From NCBI RefSeq assembly GCF_003149455.1, contig NZ_QFFK01000001.1:749935-813934 (forward strand): DNA of 64,000 nt, given 5' to 3'. Every line of letters starts with the position of its first letter. The stretch's first letter is position 1. The notes under the pieces are model-generated. The model saw only the letters and a list, made by a program, of their open reading frames with translations. It was not told where the DNA came from and made no database searches. The stretch comes from Chitinophaga deserti (GTDB lineage Bacteria > Bacteroidota > Bacteroidia > Chitinophagales > Chitinophagaceae). Both the position numbers and the translations under genes were made by a program. Of this stretch, positions 52,759 through 61,494 are shown one piece after another.

Positions 52759-53801
52759 AAAAGTTTACCAACCACCTGATACTTGAACACGAACTGGTGC
52801 GCGGCGCCCTGGAGAAACTAAACGTACTGGGAATAGATGCCATCCTTTTCGTGACGGACAAATCAGGCAAACTACTGGGATCCTTGACAGACGGAGACGT
52901 GCGACGCGGTTTCCTGAAGGGGCTGTCATTCGAAACACCTATCATAGATTTTGTTCAAAAATCGCCGGTGTTCATTCGCCAGGATAAATATACCGTGGGT
53001 GAGATTGAGTCTTACAAAAAACGTAATCTCAAGATCATTCCTATTCTCAACGAAGAAGATGTTATAGTTGATATACTCAATCTTCGTATCAAATCTAATA
53101 TTCTTCCCGTAGAAGCTGTGATTATGGCCGGAGGGAAAGGCCAGAGGCTTCTGCCATTAACGGAGAAATGCCCCAAGCCTCTGCTAAAAGTAGGAGACCG
53201 TCCAATTATTGAACATAATGTAGATCGTCTTGCCAATTTTGGGATCTCCAAAATTGTTATTTCCATCAATTATTTAGGCGAACAAATCAAGGAATATTTT
53301 GGCGACGGAACCGAAAAAGATATCATTATACAATATATCGAGGAAACCGAACCTCTGGGAACTTTCGGGGCCCTTGGATTGTATGATGATTTTCAACAGG
53401 AGCATATCCTGCTGATGAATTCCGATATCCTGACCAACATTGATTTTGCTGATTTTTATAAGTCCTTTTTAGAATCCGGAGCACAATTGCTTGTCGCAAG
53501 CGTCCCATACACAGTGAAGGTGCCATATGCCGTATTGGAAATTGAGCAGGGCGCTGTCACTTCTTTCGTGGAAAAGCCAACGTACAACTATTACTCCAAT
53601 GGAGGCATTTATCTGTTCCATAAGTCGCTTCTGAACGGGCTGGCGAAAGGGCAGCCATTCAATGCTACTGATTTTATGGACAAGTTGATCAGCGAGAATC
53701 TTAAAGTAGCTCATTATCCTATCCTTGGATACTGGCTGGACATAGGCAAACACGAAGATTATCGTAAAGCACAGGAAGATATTTTACACATCACTCTTTA
53801 A
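52755..53801 (+). CDS. PtmE-like CBS-domain sugar-1-phosphate nucleotidyltransferase
   Basis: This 348-residue protein has a CBS pair at about residues 10-118 (AILFVTDKSGKLLGSLTDGD) that may sense a nucleotide. A nucleotidyltransferase domain at about 122-348 follows (VIMAGGKGQRLLPLTEKCPK). This fusion is the layout of Campylobacter PtmE, which activates GlcN-1-phosphate with GTP at the start of the GDP-linked legionaminic route. That comparison is from memory. It overlaps the deacetylase gene by four bases and lies 14 bases before the CMP-synthetase gene. A GDP-linked route would explain why no UDP-specific LegB/PseB partner is required to be adjacent. Confidence 0.85.
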   Translation: MKKFTNHLILEHELVRGALEKLNVLGIDAILFVTDKSGKLLGSLTDGDVRRGFLKGLSFETPIIDFVQKSPVFIRQDKYTVGEIESYKKRNLKIIPILNEEDVIVDILNLRIKSNILPVEAVIMAGGKGQRLLPLTEKCPKPLLKVGDRPIIEHNVDRLANFGISKIVISINYLGEQIKEYFGDGTEKDIIIQYIEETEPLGTFGALGLYDDFQQEHILLMNSDILTNIDFADFYKSFLESGAQLLVASVPYTVKVPYAVLEIEQGAVTSFVEKPTYNYYSNGGIYLFHKSLLNGLAKGQPFNATDFMDKLISENLKVAHYPILGYWLDIGKHEDYRKAQEDILHITL

Positions 53802-53815
53802 TTTGATAGACTGAT

Positions 53816-54538
53816 ATGTCCGTTTTAATTACGATTTGCGCCCGGGGAGGATCCAAAGGAATCCCTGGGAAAAACATCCGCCCGCTTGGAGGAAAGCCTC
53901 TAATCTCTTATTCTATTGAAATCGCACAGCGATTTGCATCACTAAATAATGGTACTGTAGGTTTATCTACAGACGCTCCTGACATACGCTCAGTAGCAGC
54001 TTCCTTTGGACTTGAAACTGAATACATCCGCCCAGAAGCATTATCCGGGGATACTGTGGGAAAAATCGATACTATTCGCGATATCCTTTTGTTTGAAGAA
54101 TCACGTAAAGGCAGCAAATTCGATTACATTCTCGACCTGGATGTAACTTCCCCGCTTCGGACAATTGAGGACCTTACCAGTGCCTTCGAATTAATCCGAC
54201 AGGATGCCGGGGCAGTTAATATTTTCTCGGTAAATAAAGCTGGACGAAACCCATACTTCAATATGGTGGAACGAAATCCAGAAGGTTACTATAGTATCGT
54301 CAAAAAACTGAACTCGCCCACTCTCTCGCGTCAAAGTGCACCTGCTGTATATGAAATGAACGCATCATTTTACTTTTACCGCCGCGATTTTTTTGAGCAG
54401 TCATACACTTCACCGGTAACGGACCTCTCTCTGATTTATGAAATGCCACATGTTTGCTTCGACCTGGATCATCCTGTGGATTTTGATTTCATGGAGTTCC
54501 TTTTCGTTAATCACAAACTTGGATTTGAATTAACATGA
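53816..54538 (+). CDS. CMP-nonulosonic acid synthetase (NeuA/LegF/PtmB-like)
   Basis: This 240-residue enzyme activates a nonulosonic acid with CTP to the CMP-sugar used by the transferase. The mononucleotide motif TICARGGSKGIPGKNIRPLGG at the N-terminus, LDLDVTSPLRTIEDL in the centre (metal-binding Asp) and CFDLDHPVDFDFMEF near the end fit the family. The protein closely follows the PtmE-like gene and overlaps the next by four bases, as in the Campylobacter ptm set as I recall it. Substrate preference (legionaminic, pseudaminic or sialic acid) cannot be read directly. Confidence 0.92.
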   Translation: MSVLITICARGGSKGIPGKNIRPLGGKPLISYSIEIAQRFASLNNGTVGLSTDAPDIRSVAASFGLETEYIRPEALSGDTVGKIDTIRDILLFEESRKGSKFDYILDLDVTSPLRTIEDLTSAFELIRQDAGAVNIFSVNKAGRNPYFNMVERNPEGYYSIVKKLNSPTLSRQSAPAVYEMNASFYFYRRDFFEQSYTSPVTDLSLIYEMPHVCFDLDHPVDFDFMEFLFVNHKLGFELT

Positions 54539-55470
54539 CGGTACTCATCATTGGTCTCGGCTCGATCGCAAAAAAACATATTGCCGCACTGAAATCACTT
54601 CGGCCGGAAAGCAGCATTTTGATTCTCAGATCCGGTCGAAACCAGGATGAGGCCGAGAAATTGGGGAAGCTCACAGGATGGGATGAATGGGAGAAAAAAC
54701 CTGATTTTGCCATAATTTCCAATCCGACCAACCAGCATGTACAAACACTTCAACAGCTCGCCGATCGTGGAATCCCGGTTATGGTGGAAAAACCGCTATC
54801 CAACTCCCTCGAGGGCCTTAGCGATATTACTGCCCGTTACAGACATTCCGGGCTGATGAATTACGTTGCGTGTAATATGCGCTTTCTGCCAGTAATCCGC
54901 TTTTTGAAAAACTGGCTCCTCACCAGTGAATATCGCATCAATGAAGTAAATGTATATTGCGGGTCATATCTTCCGGAATGGAGACCAGGCCAGGATTTTC
55001 GTACTGTTTACAGTTCACGGCCAGAACTGGGTGGCGGGGTCCACCTTGATTTATTCCACGAATTCGATTATACCTGCTGGCTTTTCGGTATTCCGGATGA
55101 GGTTAAAAGCTTACTTGGCAACAAATCCAGCCTTCAAATCAGCGCACCCGACTATGCCAATTACCAGCTCATTTACCCCGGTTTCGTGGCCCAAATGACG
55201 CTCAATTACTATCGTCGGGACCCGAAAAGAACGATCGAAATCGTTATGGAATCGGGTACCTTTACCGTTGATCTGCTCAATAACCGGCTTACAGACAACA
55301 CCGGAAATGTGATCTACAGTAACGATGAATTCAGAATCATCCATACATATACGGAGCAACTGTCTTATTTCATTGGCATGCTCGAAGGGCGTAATCCGCC
55401 TATGAATACTCTTGACGAATCTTTACAAATACTTCAAATCACGCTTCATCATGGGAAAGCTAACGGATAA
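54535..55470 (+). CDS. Gfo/Idh/MocA-family oxidoreductase
   Basis: This 311-residue NAD(P)-dependent enzyme has the Rossmann motif LIIGLGSIAKKHIAALKSL at its N-terminus, the EKP motif in VMVEKPLSNS (catalytic Lys), and GGGVHLDLFHEFDYTCWLFG, the conserved substrate region with His. Members oxidise or reduce sugars. Overlap by four bases with the CMP-synthetase gene and by 20 bases with the following SDR gene places it firmly in the nonulosonate operon. A similar enzyme lies in ptm clusters of Campylobacter; its precise step there is not certain to me. Confidence 0.88.
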   Translation: MTVLIIGLGSIAKKHIAALKSLRPESSILILRSGRNQDEAEKLGKLTGWDEWEKKPDFAIISNPTNQHVQTLQQLADRGIPVMVEKPLSNSLEGLSDITARYRHSGLMNYVACNMRFLPVIRFLKNWLLTSEYRINEVNVYCGSYLPEWRPGQDFRTVYSSRPELGGGVHLDLFHEFDYTCWLFGIPDEVKSLLGNKSSLQISAPDYANYQLIYPGFVAQMTLNYYRRDPKRTIEIVMESGTFTVDLLNNRLTDNTGNVIYSNDEFRIIHTYTEQLSYFIGMLEGRNPPMNTLDESLQILQITLHHGKANG

Positions 55471-56191
55471 GATTATATTAGTAACTGGAGGAAGCGGCCT
55501 GCTTGGTAAATCGATCATCAGACATTTAGTGCCTGAAGGGGCACAGATTATTAATGCGGACCTTTCTCCAAGCGGTATAGGGGACGTCGTGGAAATGTCC
55601 TGTGACATCACCAGTCCGGATGCTGTAAGCGCATTGGTTGATGAAATAATTAAAACGTATGGGCGAATCGACGGGCTGATTAATAACGCTTATCCCCGCA
55701 CCAAAGATTGGGGAGTTAAATTTGAAGAGATCCCTTTTGCATCCTGGCAAAAAAATATAGACCTCCAGCTTAACAGCTATTTTATGATGTCGCAAAAAGT
55801 ACTTCACCATATGAAATCTGCTGGCAACGGCAGCATAATAAATATGTCATCAATATATGGTGTAGTCGGCCCCGACTTTTCAGTTTATGAAAATACCCCA
55901 ATGACCATGCCGGCCGCTTACTCTGCCATCAAAGGAGCGTTGGTGAACTTTACACGCTACCTGGCATCTTATTATGGTCCATATAACATCCGGGTAAACT
56001 GCTTATCTCCGGGTGGGGTTTTTGATAATCAACCCGAATCTTTCGTTGCCAATTACGAACGCAAGGTCCCTTTGAGAAGGATGGCACAGCCAGATGACAT
56101 TGCACCAGGAGCGGTATTCCTGCTGTCCGATGATGCTCGCTACATTACCGGCCAGAACCTGATCATCGACGGAGGATGGACTTGTATTTGA
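55451..56191 (+). CDS. Short-chain dehydrogenase/reductase (PtmA-like)
   Basis: This 246-residue SDR has the cofactor motif LVTGGSGLLGKSIIRHL, NNAYPRTKDWG in place of the usual NNAG core, the catalytic serine in INMSSIYGVVGPDF, and Tyr-x-x-x-Lys in AAYSAIKGALVNF. The start at 55451 overlaps the upstream gene by 20 bases and gives a normal SDR N-terminus; an earlier ATG at 55412 adds 13 unlikely residues. Campylobacter PtmA is an SDR in the same gene neighbourhood. With the Gfo/Idh enzyme it may act on an early sugar-phosphate or adjust a ring position of the product. Confidence 0.9.
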   Translation: MGKLTDKIILVTGGSGLLGKSIIRHLVPEGAQIINADLSPSGIGDVVEMSCDITSPDAVSALVDEIIKTYGRIDGLINNAYPRTKDWGVKFEEIPFASWQKNIDLQLNSYFMMSQKVLHHMKSAGNGSIINMSSIYGVVGPDFSVYENTPMTMPAAYSAIKGALVNFTRYLASYYGPYNIRVNCLSPGGVFDNQPESFVANYERKVPLRRMAQPDDIAPGAVFLLSDDARYITGQNLIIDGGWTCI

Positions 56192-56212
56192 TTCTACTTA
56201 AAAACATTCTTT

Positions 56213-56791
56213 ATGTTAAAGGAATTTTTACGCAGAAGAAAATTTTGGAAGGCCGCCGACCGGCTTGGTCCCGACATTCCATTAACGCATTGGAAGCTCT
56301 ATTTCCCAACAGCTATGCGAAAAATCTGCAAGCAGAAATTCTATCATTTTGCAACTACCGCTGAGGTCAGGCCAGGTAGCTATATTGTAGGTTGTTCACA
56401 GATTTCACTTGGGGAACGAGTAGTAATCCGGCCTGCGTCTCACCTGCATGCAGCCTCCCCTGACGGAGGCCTCAATATCATCGTCGAAGACGATGTGCTC
56501 ATCGGCAGCGGAGTTCATATATATGTAGGTAATCACGCTTTCGGCGATCCTGATATCCCTATCATTGACCAGGGACATAGCGCCGCAAAACCGGTCCGAA
56601 TCAGAAAAGGCGCCTGGATAGGCGCTAATGTGATTTTGCTTCCCGGGGTGGAAATCGGCGAAAACAGTGTAATCGCTGCCGGCGCAGTAGTCACTAAGTC
56701 GGTTCCAGCCCGCGTTGTTGCCGGGGGAACACCAGCTAAAGTATTAAAAGAAATTATTAAATATTCGCATACACCAATCGCAGGTAAATGA
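56213..56791 (+). CDS. Hexapeptide-repeat acyltransferase
   Basis: This 192-residue protein has a left-handed beta-helix from about residue 52 on. The turns SLGERVVIRPASHLHA, IIVEDDVLIGSGVHIYVGNH and the late GANVILLPGVEIGENSVIAA and VVTKSVPARVVAGGTPAKVL belong to maltose/galactoside acetyltransferase-like enzymes. It probably O-acetylates a sugar in the repeat unit. The 50-residue helical N-terminus resembles that of other polysaccharide-locus acyltransferases. Its stop overlaps the next start by four bases. Confidence 0.88.
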   Translation: MLKEFLRRRKFWKAADRLGPDIPLTHWKLYFPTAMRKICKQKFYHFATTAEVRPGSYIVGCSQISLGERVVIRPASHLHAASPDGGLNIIVEDDVLIGSGVHIYVGNHAFGDPDIPIIDQGHSAAKPVRIRKGAWIGANVILLPGVEIGENSVIAAGAVVTKSVPARVVAGGTPAKVLKEIIKYSHTPIAGK

Positions 56792-58602
56792 TATCTCCTG
56801 AATACATCCGACTGCCCAAACTAATATATAACAATATTTATATTGTCGATGACAGAAATGCCTGGTCTTCGGTTTCCGCTGCTGCTGACCCCGCTAAAGA
56901 CCTTGTACTGTGTACCGATTTTGGGCTGAAAAATCAGCTGGAAGCTGAAGGATATACCACTGAATTCATAGACCACCTGGTCAATAATCGCATTCTGGAT
57001 CCTCTCAATTTTGAAATGCATAATTTCCTAAATGCCTGGTTCCTTGACAAAGACGGAAAAGATCTATTACATTATAATGGATATAGCCTCGGAGATTCCC
57101 TGCTGCTCTTTGTTATCAATGAAGTCACTTATACCTGCCATTTTTTAATCAACATCCTTGCAATTCCTTCCCTGCAATATAAAAATTGCATAATTGCAAC
57201 CGAAAACCCGACTATACTATCCTGTCTTGATTTTGCTAAAATCAGGTATAAGAAAGAAAATACTACGAAAGGCTCCCAGGCTGTATACTTCTTCCCCATA
57301 ATTAAATGGATCCAGGAGAAAACGCAGCGTACTTCTTTATCTTATAAACTAAAGAATGCCATTGCAAATGGTTTTGACTACTTCTTTTCTGCAAGAGACC
57401 GGGTTATGCCCGCCAAAAAGCACTATATCTATATTCAGGCATACCATCCTACCTTCGGGATTCTGGACAAGCTAAGATTAAATAATGACATCCAGTTAAT
57501 CCTAGCGAATTACAGTGGCTTAAAGAAATTAACAGGCGAAAGAAGAGTTCATTACACTGTATATTCAAAAAACCGGAAATTGGCAGAATCCATGATGGAT
57601 GAATTCCGGAAAACCCGTAATCGTGTTTGGGAATTCGACGGGCATAAGATCAGTGACCTGATATATAGCCGGATAGAAACTATCATACAACATCATCTGG
57701 AAGAGGCGCTCAATAAAGCAGACAGTATCGAAAATCACTTCCGGCATGCCAGACTCGACCTGATGGTACCAATTACCAATCTCTGGATCGAAAACAGGCT
57801 ACTTATGTATTATTGTAAAAAACATAAAATCCCTGTCTTCATGATCATCAATGGCCTGCTAAATGTTTCATATTTACTGGACGCCAAAGACAGCGATTTC
57901 GTCAATTGTTACAGTGATTCGATCAGGCAGCATTATTTCAACAATTCTCCTGCCGCCTTTCCCCTGGGAGATCCACGTATGGATAAATATGCCCGGAGTC
58001 CGAAAAAATCCATCAACCGAGAAAATCCCACGATTATCATTGGCTCTGCCGGATATAGTCCTATCGACCTAAATTCTTTCCTTGCCCATGAATTCACTTA
58101 CTTATACGATGTCCTCACTGCTATCAGGGCGATGGTTTCGGAAGGTAGAAATGCAAAGGTTGTATTGAAAGTTAGAGCAAATGGGTACGTGCACCTATAC
58201 CAGCAACTTATTCATGAGTATTTCAGCGATATTAAAGTTGATATCGAACAGGATGCAAGCTTTTTTGATGTGATTCAGCGTGCAGACTTGTACCTATCTA
58301 TCTGGTCTCAGACCATATTTGAAGCGGCAAGCATCGGCATTCCAACAATTTATTACAGTAACAACACTCACGAGATTCATCCTCCATTTGACGGCAAGAG
58401 CGAATTGGTGAGCGCATTTACCCTGGAAGAACTAACGGAAAAAATGCGCGCTTTTTATACAGGCAGCTCTATTTTTGACAGGTTCCTGGAGAAATCCACG
58501 CAGGAAAAATACATTGGCGAGCTATCGGGAAATAATACAAACAATAATCTTCGGATGATTTACGACATCTTAGAGGGAAAGCAACCGGTGGTCCGGTTGT
58601 AG
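56788..58602 (+). CDS. Large putative GT-B glycosyltransferase, candidate nonulosonate transferase
   Basis: This 604-residue soluble protein belongs to no family I can name with confidence. The C-terminal third (about 390-560) has features of a GT-B nucleotide-sugar domain: the strand NPTIIIGSAGYSPIDL, then KVVLKVRANGYVH, and the segment DVIQRADLYLSIWSQTIFEA followed by IGIPTIYY, which matches the usual site that grips the donor. The N-terminal 370 residues are unlike classical enzymes. It lies four bases into the acyltransferase gene and directly before the flippase, where a transferase for the CMP-activated acid would be expected. This role is inference from context. Confidence 0.7.
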   Translation: MISPEYIRLPKLIYNNIYIVDDRNAWSSVSAAADPAKDLVLCTDFGLKNQLEAEGYTTEFIDHLVNNRILDPLNFEMHNFLNAWFLDKDGKDLLHYNGYSLGDSLLLFVINEVTYTCHFLINILAIPSLQYKNCIIATENPTILSCLDFAKIRYKKENTTKGSQAVYFFPIIKWIQEKTQRTSLSYKLKNAIANGFDYFFSARDRVMPAKKHYIYIQAYHPTFGILDKLRLNNDIQLILANYSGLKKLTGERRVHYTVYSKNRKLAESMMDEFRKTRNRVWEFDGHKISDLIYSRIETIIQHHLEEALNKADSIENHFRHARLDLMVPITNLWIENRLLMYYCKKHKIPVFMIINGLLNVSYLLDAKDSDFVNCYSDSIRQHYFNNSPAAFPLGDPRMDKYARSPKKSINRENPTIIIGSAGYSPIDLNSFLAHEFTYLYDVLTAIRAMVSEGRNAKVVLKVRANGYVHLYQQLIHEYFSDIKVDIEQDASFFDVIQRADLYLSIWSQTIFEAASIGIPTIYYSNNTHEIHPPFDGKSELVSAFTLEELTEKMRAFYTGSSIFDRFLEKSTQEKYIGELSGNNTNNNLRMIYDILEGKQPVVRL

Positions 58603-58622
58603 GATAGGTTTAAAAATCGTGC

Positions 58623-60176
58623 ATGGGTAGATATTTAAAAATATATTTCTGGCAAGTTGTTTCACTTATTTTCAACTTAGCATCAGTTTTTGTCGTAACG
58701 CCATTCATTTCATCCAATCAGGCGTTATATGGTATTTATTCAATCGCGATAGCTGCGTTTTTATTTCTTTCATATGCCGATCTTGGTTTTCTCAGTGCAG
58801 GAATGAAATACTCTGCGGAGAGTTATGCGAAGGGCGACAGGGAATCAGAAGTAAAAACGCTCGGATTTGCTGGAATGGTGTTTATGACATTTGTGGCAGT
58901 TTACTCTGCAGTTATGTTGTACTTCTCTTTCACCCCAACCATGCTTATCCCCAATCTCAAAGCCGGTGAGGAAATAATAATTGCGCAGCGCCTTCTCCTG
59001 ATTTTAGCAATTTTCGCTCCCGCACTTGTATTGCAGCGAATAGTTCAGATTATTTTTGGAATACGATTACAGGACTATAAGTTTCAGCGTATTCTCATCA
59101 TTTTCAATGTGCTAAAGGTTACTTCTGCCTTTTACTTTTTTGGTAACGGTCATTACAGCATAATTGGTTACTTCCTGTTTAGCCAGTTTTGCACATTACT
59201 GGCGGCTGTAATTGGACTATATAAAGCGAAGAAAGAACTTGATTACGATATAAAAGGTCTTTTCCGTTCATTTCGGTTTTCGCGTGATCTTTATAAAAAA
59301 ACGAGTAAACTGGCATTCTCCTCATTATTCCTGACATTTTGCTGGATCTTATATTATGAGCTGGATCCCTTTGTGATAGGCCGAATAATGGGAGCCGATC
59401 TAGTGGCAGTTTATGCTATTGGCCTCACAGTACTGACGTATTTCCGATCACTTTTCGGCATTCTTTTTACGCCGTTCATAGCCCGCTTCAATCATTTCAT
59501 CGGATTGCAGGATAATAAAGGCCTCCAGGAAATTCTGGTAAAAATTCTGGCACTGTTTATTCCGGTTACGATGTTCCCAGTCATTGCAATTTCTATTACA
59601 TCCCGGAATTTCGTTTATACCTGGGTTGGAGAAACATATTCAGCTTCCGTTGAAATCATGCAGGTACTGCTACTTTGTTATGTATTTAGTTTCATTACCT
59701 ATCCGGGAGGGATCCTTTTGATGGCCAGGGAAAGAGTAAAAACGATGTATATTACCAGTGGCATTCAACCCCTGGTTTACTGGACAGGGATATTTCTAAC
59801 ATTTCAATTTCTGGGTCTTGCTGCATTTGCCTGGTTTAAACTACTAGCATTTGCTGTGAGTGCAACAATTTACTGCATTTCCATCCGACGCTTTCTTCAA
59901 ACCAGCTGGAAGGATTTCATAATTAAGATTTTGTTACCTGCTGTACCGCCGGTGGGCCTGCTGGCTGCCATATGTCTCTTTCTGCGAAAATATTTACCTT
60001 TGAGCCACACTAAGTTAAGTTTTATTACATATATCACTATCATAGTATTCGTAATCTTGCTCGCAACAGCTTGTTACTATATTACATCTAATATTTTCCG
60101 ACAATTTGTTAATCAAATGGCCGGGACATTATCTAACCGGATTAAAAACATGAAATTAGGCAAACTGGAAAAATGA
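58623..60176 (+). CDS. wzx: Wzx-type oligosaccharide-unit flippase
   Basis: This 517-residue polytopic protein has about fourteen hydrophobic segments and a MATE-like look. The N-terminus (YLKIYFWQVVSLIFNLASVF) and the region around LYGIYSIAIAAFLFLSYADLG are typical of the polysaccharide-flippase superfamily, and YELDPFVIGRIMGADLVAVY is a common motif after helix 6. It would turn lipid-linked repeat units across the inner membrane, showing that this locus uses the Wzx/Wzy route. It overlaps the following acyltransferase gene by four bases. No Wzy polymerase is seen before the window ends. Confidence 0.9.
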   Translation: MGRYLKIYFWQVVSLIFNLASVFVVTPFISSNQALYGIYSIAIAAFLFLSYADLGFLSAGMKYSAESYAKGDRESEVKTLGFAGMVFMTFVAVYSAVMLYFSFTPTMLIPNLKAGEEIIIAQRLLLILAIFAPALVLQRIVQIIFGIRLQDYKFQRILIIFNVLKVTSAFYFFGNGHYSIIGYFLFSQFCTLLAAVIGLYKAKKELDYDIKGLFRSFRFSRDLYKKTSKLAFSSLFLTFCWILYYELDPFVIGRIMGADLVAVYAIGLTVLTYFRSLFGILFTPFIARFNHFIGLQDNKGLQEILVKILALFIPVTMFPVIAISITSRNFVYTWVGETYSASVEIMQVLLLCYVFSFITYPGGILLMARERVKTMYITSGIQPLVYWTGIFLTFQFLGLAAFAWFKLLAFAVSATIYCISIRRFLQTSWKDFIIKILLPAVPPVGLLAAICLFLRKYLPLSHTKLSFITYITIIVFVILLATACYYITSNIFRQFVNQMAGTLSNRIKNMKLGKLEK

Positions 60177-60889
60177 GTATTGTTAAATTGTTTTATACCT
60201 GGATAGAAGATCTGCGGACGTACTTGTCGCGCAGCCGGCATCTGGCAGCAATTCGAACAGCATTTCCCGATAGCCGGTTTTATAGTGGTGTTCAGGCACC
60301 AGGATCCAGTTTTGGCAGGCATGTGGTCATTTTTAAAAATTCGGTTGTAAGTAATTGTTCTGTAGGTGCACATACATATATTCAGAAGGAGTCAGTAGTG
60401 TTGAATGCGGATATAGGTAATTTTTGTTCCATAGCAGCCGGGGTAGTAATTGGTCCTGGTATGCATCCGGTAGATGGCGTTACAACGCATCCTGCGTTTT
60501 ATCTAAAAAACACACCACTCGTTCGGACTTTCGCCGGGCACGACAAAGTCGAAACCTCCCTACGGGTGCGAATCGGACACGATGTTTGGATTGGTCAACA
60601 TGCAATGATAATGGATGGTGTTACGATCGGAACAGGCGCAGTAATTGCTGCAGGCGCAATTGTAACGAAAGACGTGGCACCTTACACCATTGTAGGCGGC
60701 CTGCCCGCGCGCAAATTGAAAGACAGGTTTGAGGAACACATAGCCGAGGCACTTCTGAATTCCCGCTGGTGGGAAATGGATGATAATTGGCTCGCCGCAC
60801 ATGCAGACGATTTTGTCAATCCTTCACAGCTGCTGGCGAAAATTAATAATGCCGGACCAAGTCCGTCGGCCGTAAAACATACGCATTGA
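60173..60889 (+). CDS. CatB-like hexapeptide acyltransferase
   Basis: This 238-residue protein has a beta-helix with turns IGNFCSIAAGVVIGPG, a His-containing loop GMHPVDGVTTHPAFYL, and IGHDVWIGQHAMIMDGVTIG followed by VVGGLPARKL-type sequence. The loop and length (with a C-terminal helix RWWEMDDNWLAAHADDF) are characteristic of xenobiotic/chloramphenicol-acetyltransferase-like (CatB) members, which in polysaccharide loci decorate sugars with acetyl groups. It overlaps wzx by four bases and precedes another acyltransferase gene by one base. Confidence 0.88.
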   Translation: MSIVKLFYTWIEDLRTYLSRSRHLAAIRTAFPDSRFYSGVQAPGSSFGRHVVIFKNSVVSNCSVGAHTYIQKESVVLNADIGNFCSIAAGVVIGPGMHPVDGVTTHPAFYLKNTPLVRTFAGHDKVETSLRVRIGHDVWIGQHAMIMDGVTIGTGAVIAAGAIVTKDVAPYTIVGGLPARKLKDRFEEHIAEALLNSRWWEMDDNWLAAHADDFVNPSQLLAKINNAGPSPSAVKHTH

Positions 60890-60890
60890 T

Positions 60891-61463
60891 ATGATGAGAT
60901 TATATAAATTGTTTTACTATGTTTTAAACGCCAGGCGATTCCGTTATCTGGATATTAAAGCCCTCGTGAGAAGAAGCGTCCGTGTTACTGGGAAACAATT
61001 TATCTCAATCGGTGGGGGGACTATTATACAGCGCCAGGGCTGGATAGGTGCATGGCATGTGTTGGAATCTCATCCCGTGCTGGATATATCGACGAATTGT
61101 GCAATCGGGGATTTTTGCCATATTTCGGCAATTAAATCTGTTGTTATTGAAGATTCAGTACTGATTGCCAACAATGTATATATTTCAGACAATTTGCACG
61201 AATATCGCGACATAACCACTCCCATAATACGGCAACCCATCATACTTAAGGGGCCTGTAAGAATAGGACAAGGATCATGGATAGGAGAAAATGTATGTAT
61301 TGTGGGGGCTAATGTCGGCAAAAATTGTGTCATAGGTGCTAATTCGGTGGTTACCACTGACATTCCGGATTATAGTGTAGCAGTGGGTAGTCCAGCACGT
61401 GTAATCAATTATTTTGATCAGGAAACCCAAAAATGGGTGAAACCTATGCAACCCATTAATTAA
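60891..61463 (+). CDS. Hexapeptide acyltransferase
   Basis: This 190-residue beta-helix protein has turns ISTNCAIGDFCHISAIKSVV, then DSVLIANNVYISDNLHEYRD (the His loop) and IGQGSWIGENVCIVGANVGK, ending in the VAVGSPARVI motif common to sugar O-acetyltransferases such as WcaF/NodL-like proteins. It is the third acyltransferase of the locus (with those at 56213 and 60173) besides the NeuD-like one. It starts one base after the preceding stop. A second ATG immediately after the first could also be used. Confidence 0.87.
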   Translation: MMRLYKLFYYVLNARRFRYLDIKALVRRSVRVTGKQFISIGGGTIIQRQGWIGAWHVLESHPVLDISTNCAIGDFCHISAIKSVVIEDSVLIANNVYISDNLHEYRDITTPIIRQPIILKGPVRIGQGSWIGENVCIVGANVGKNCVIGANSVVTTDIPDYSVAVGSPARVINYFDQETQKWVKPMQPIN

Positions 61464-61494
61464 TTAATTATCTATCAAATACTTCGAATAAAAT

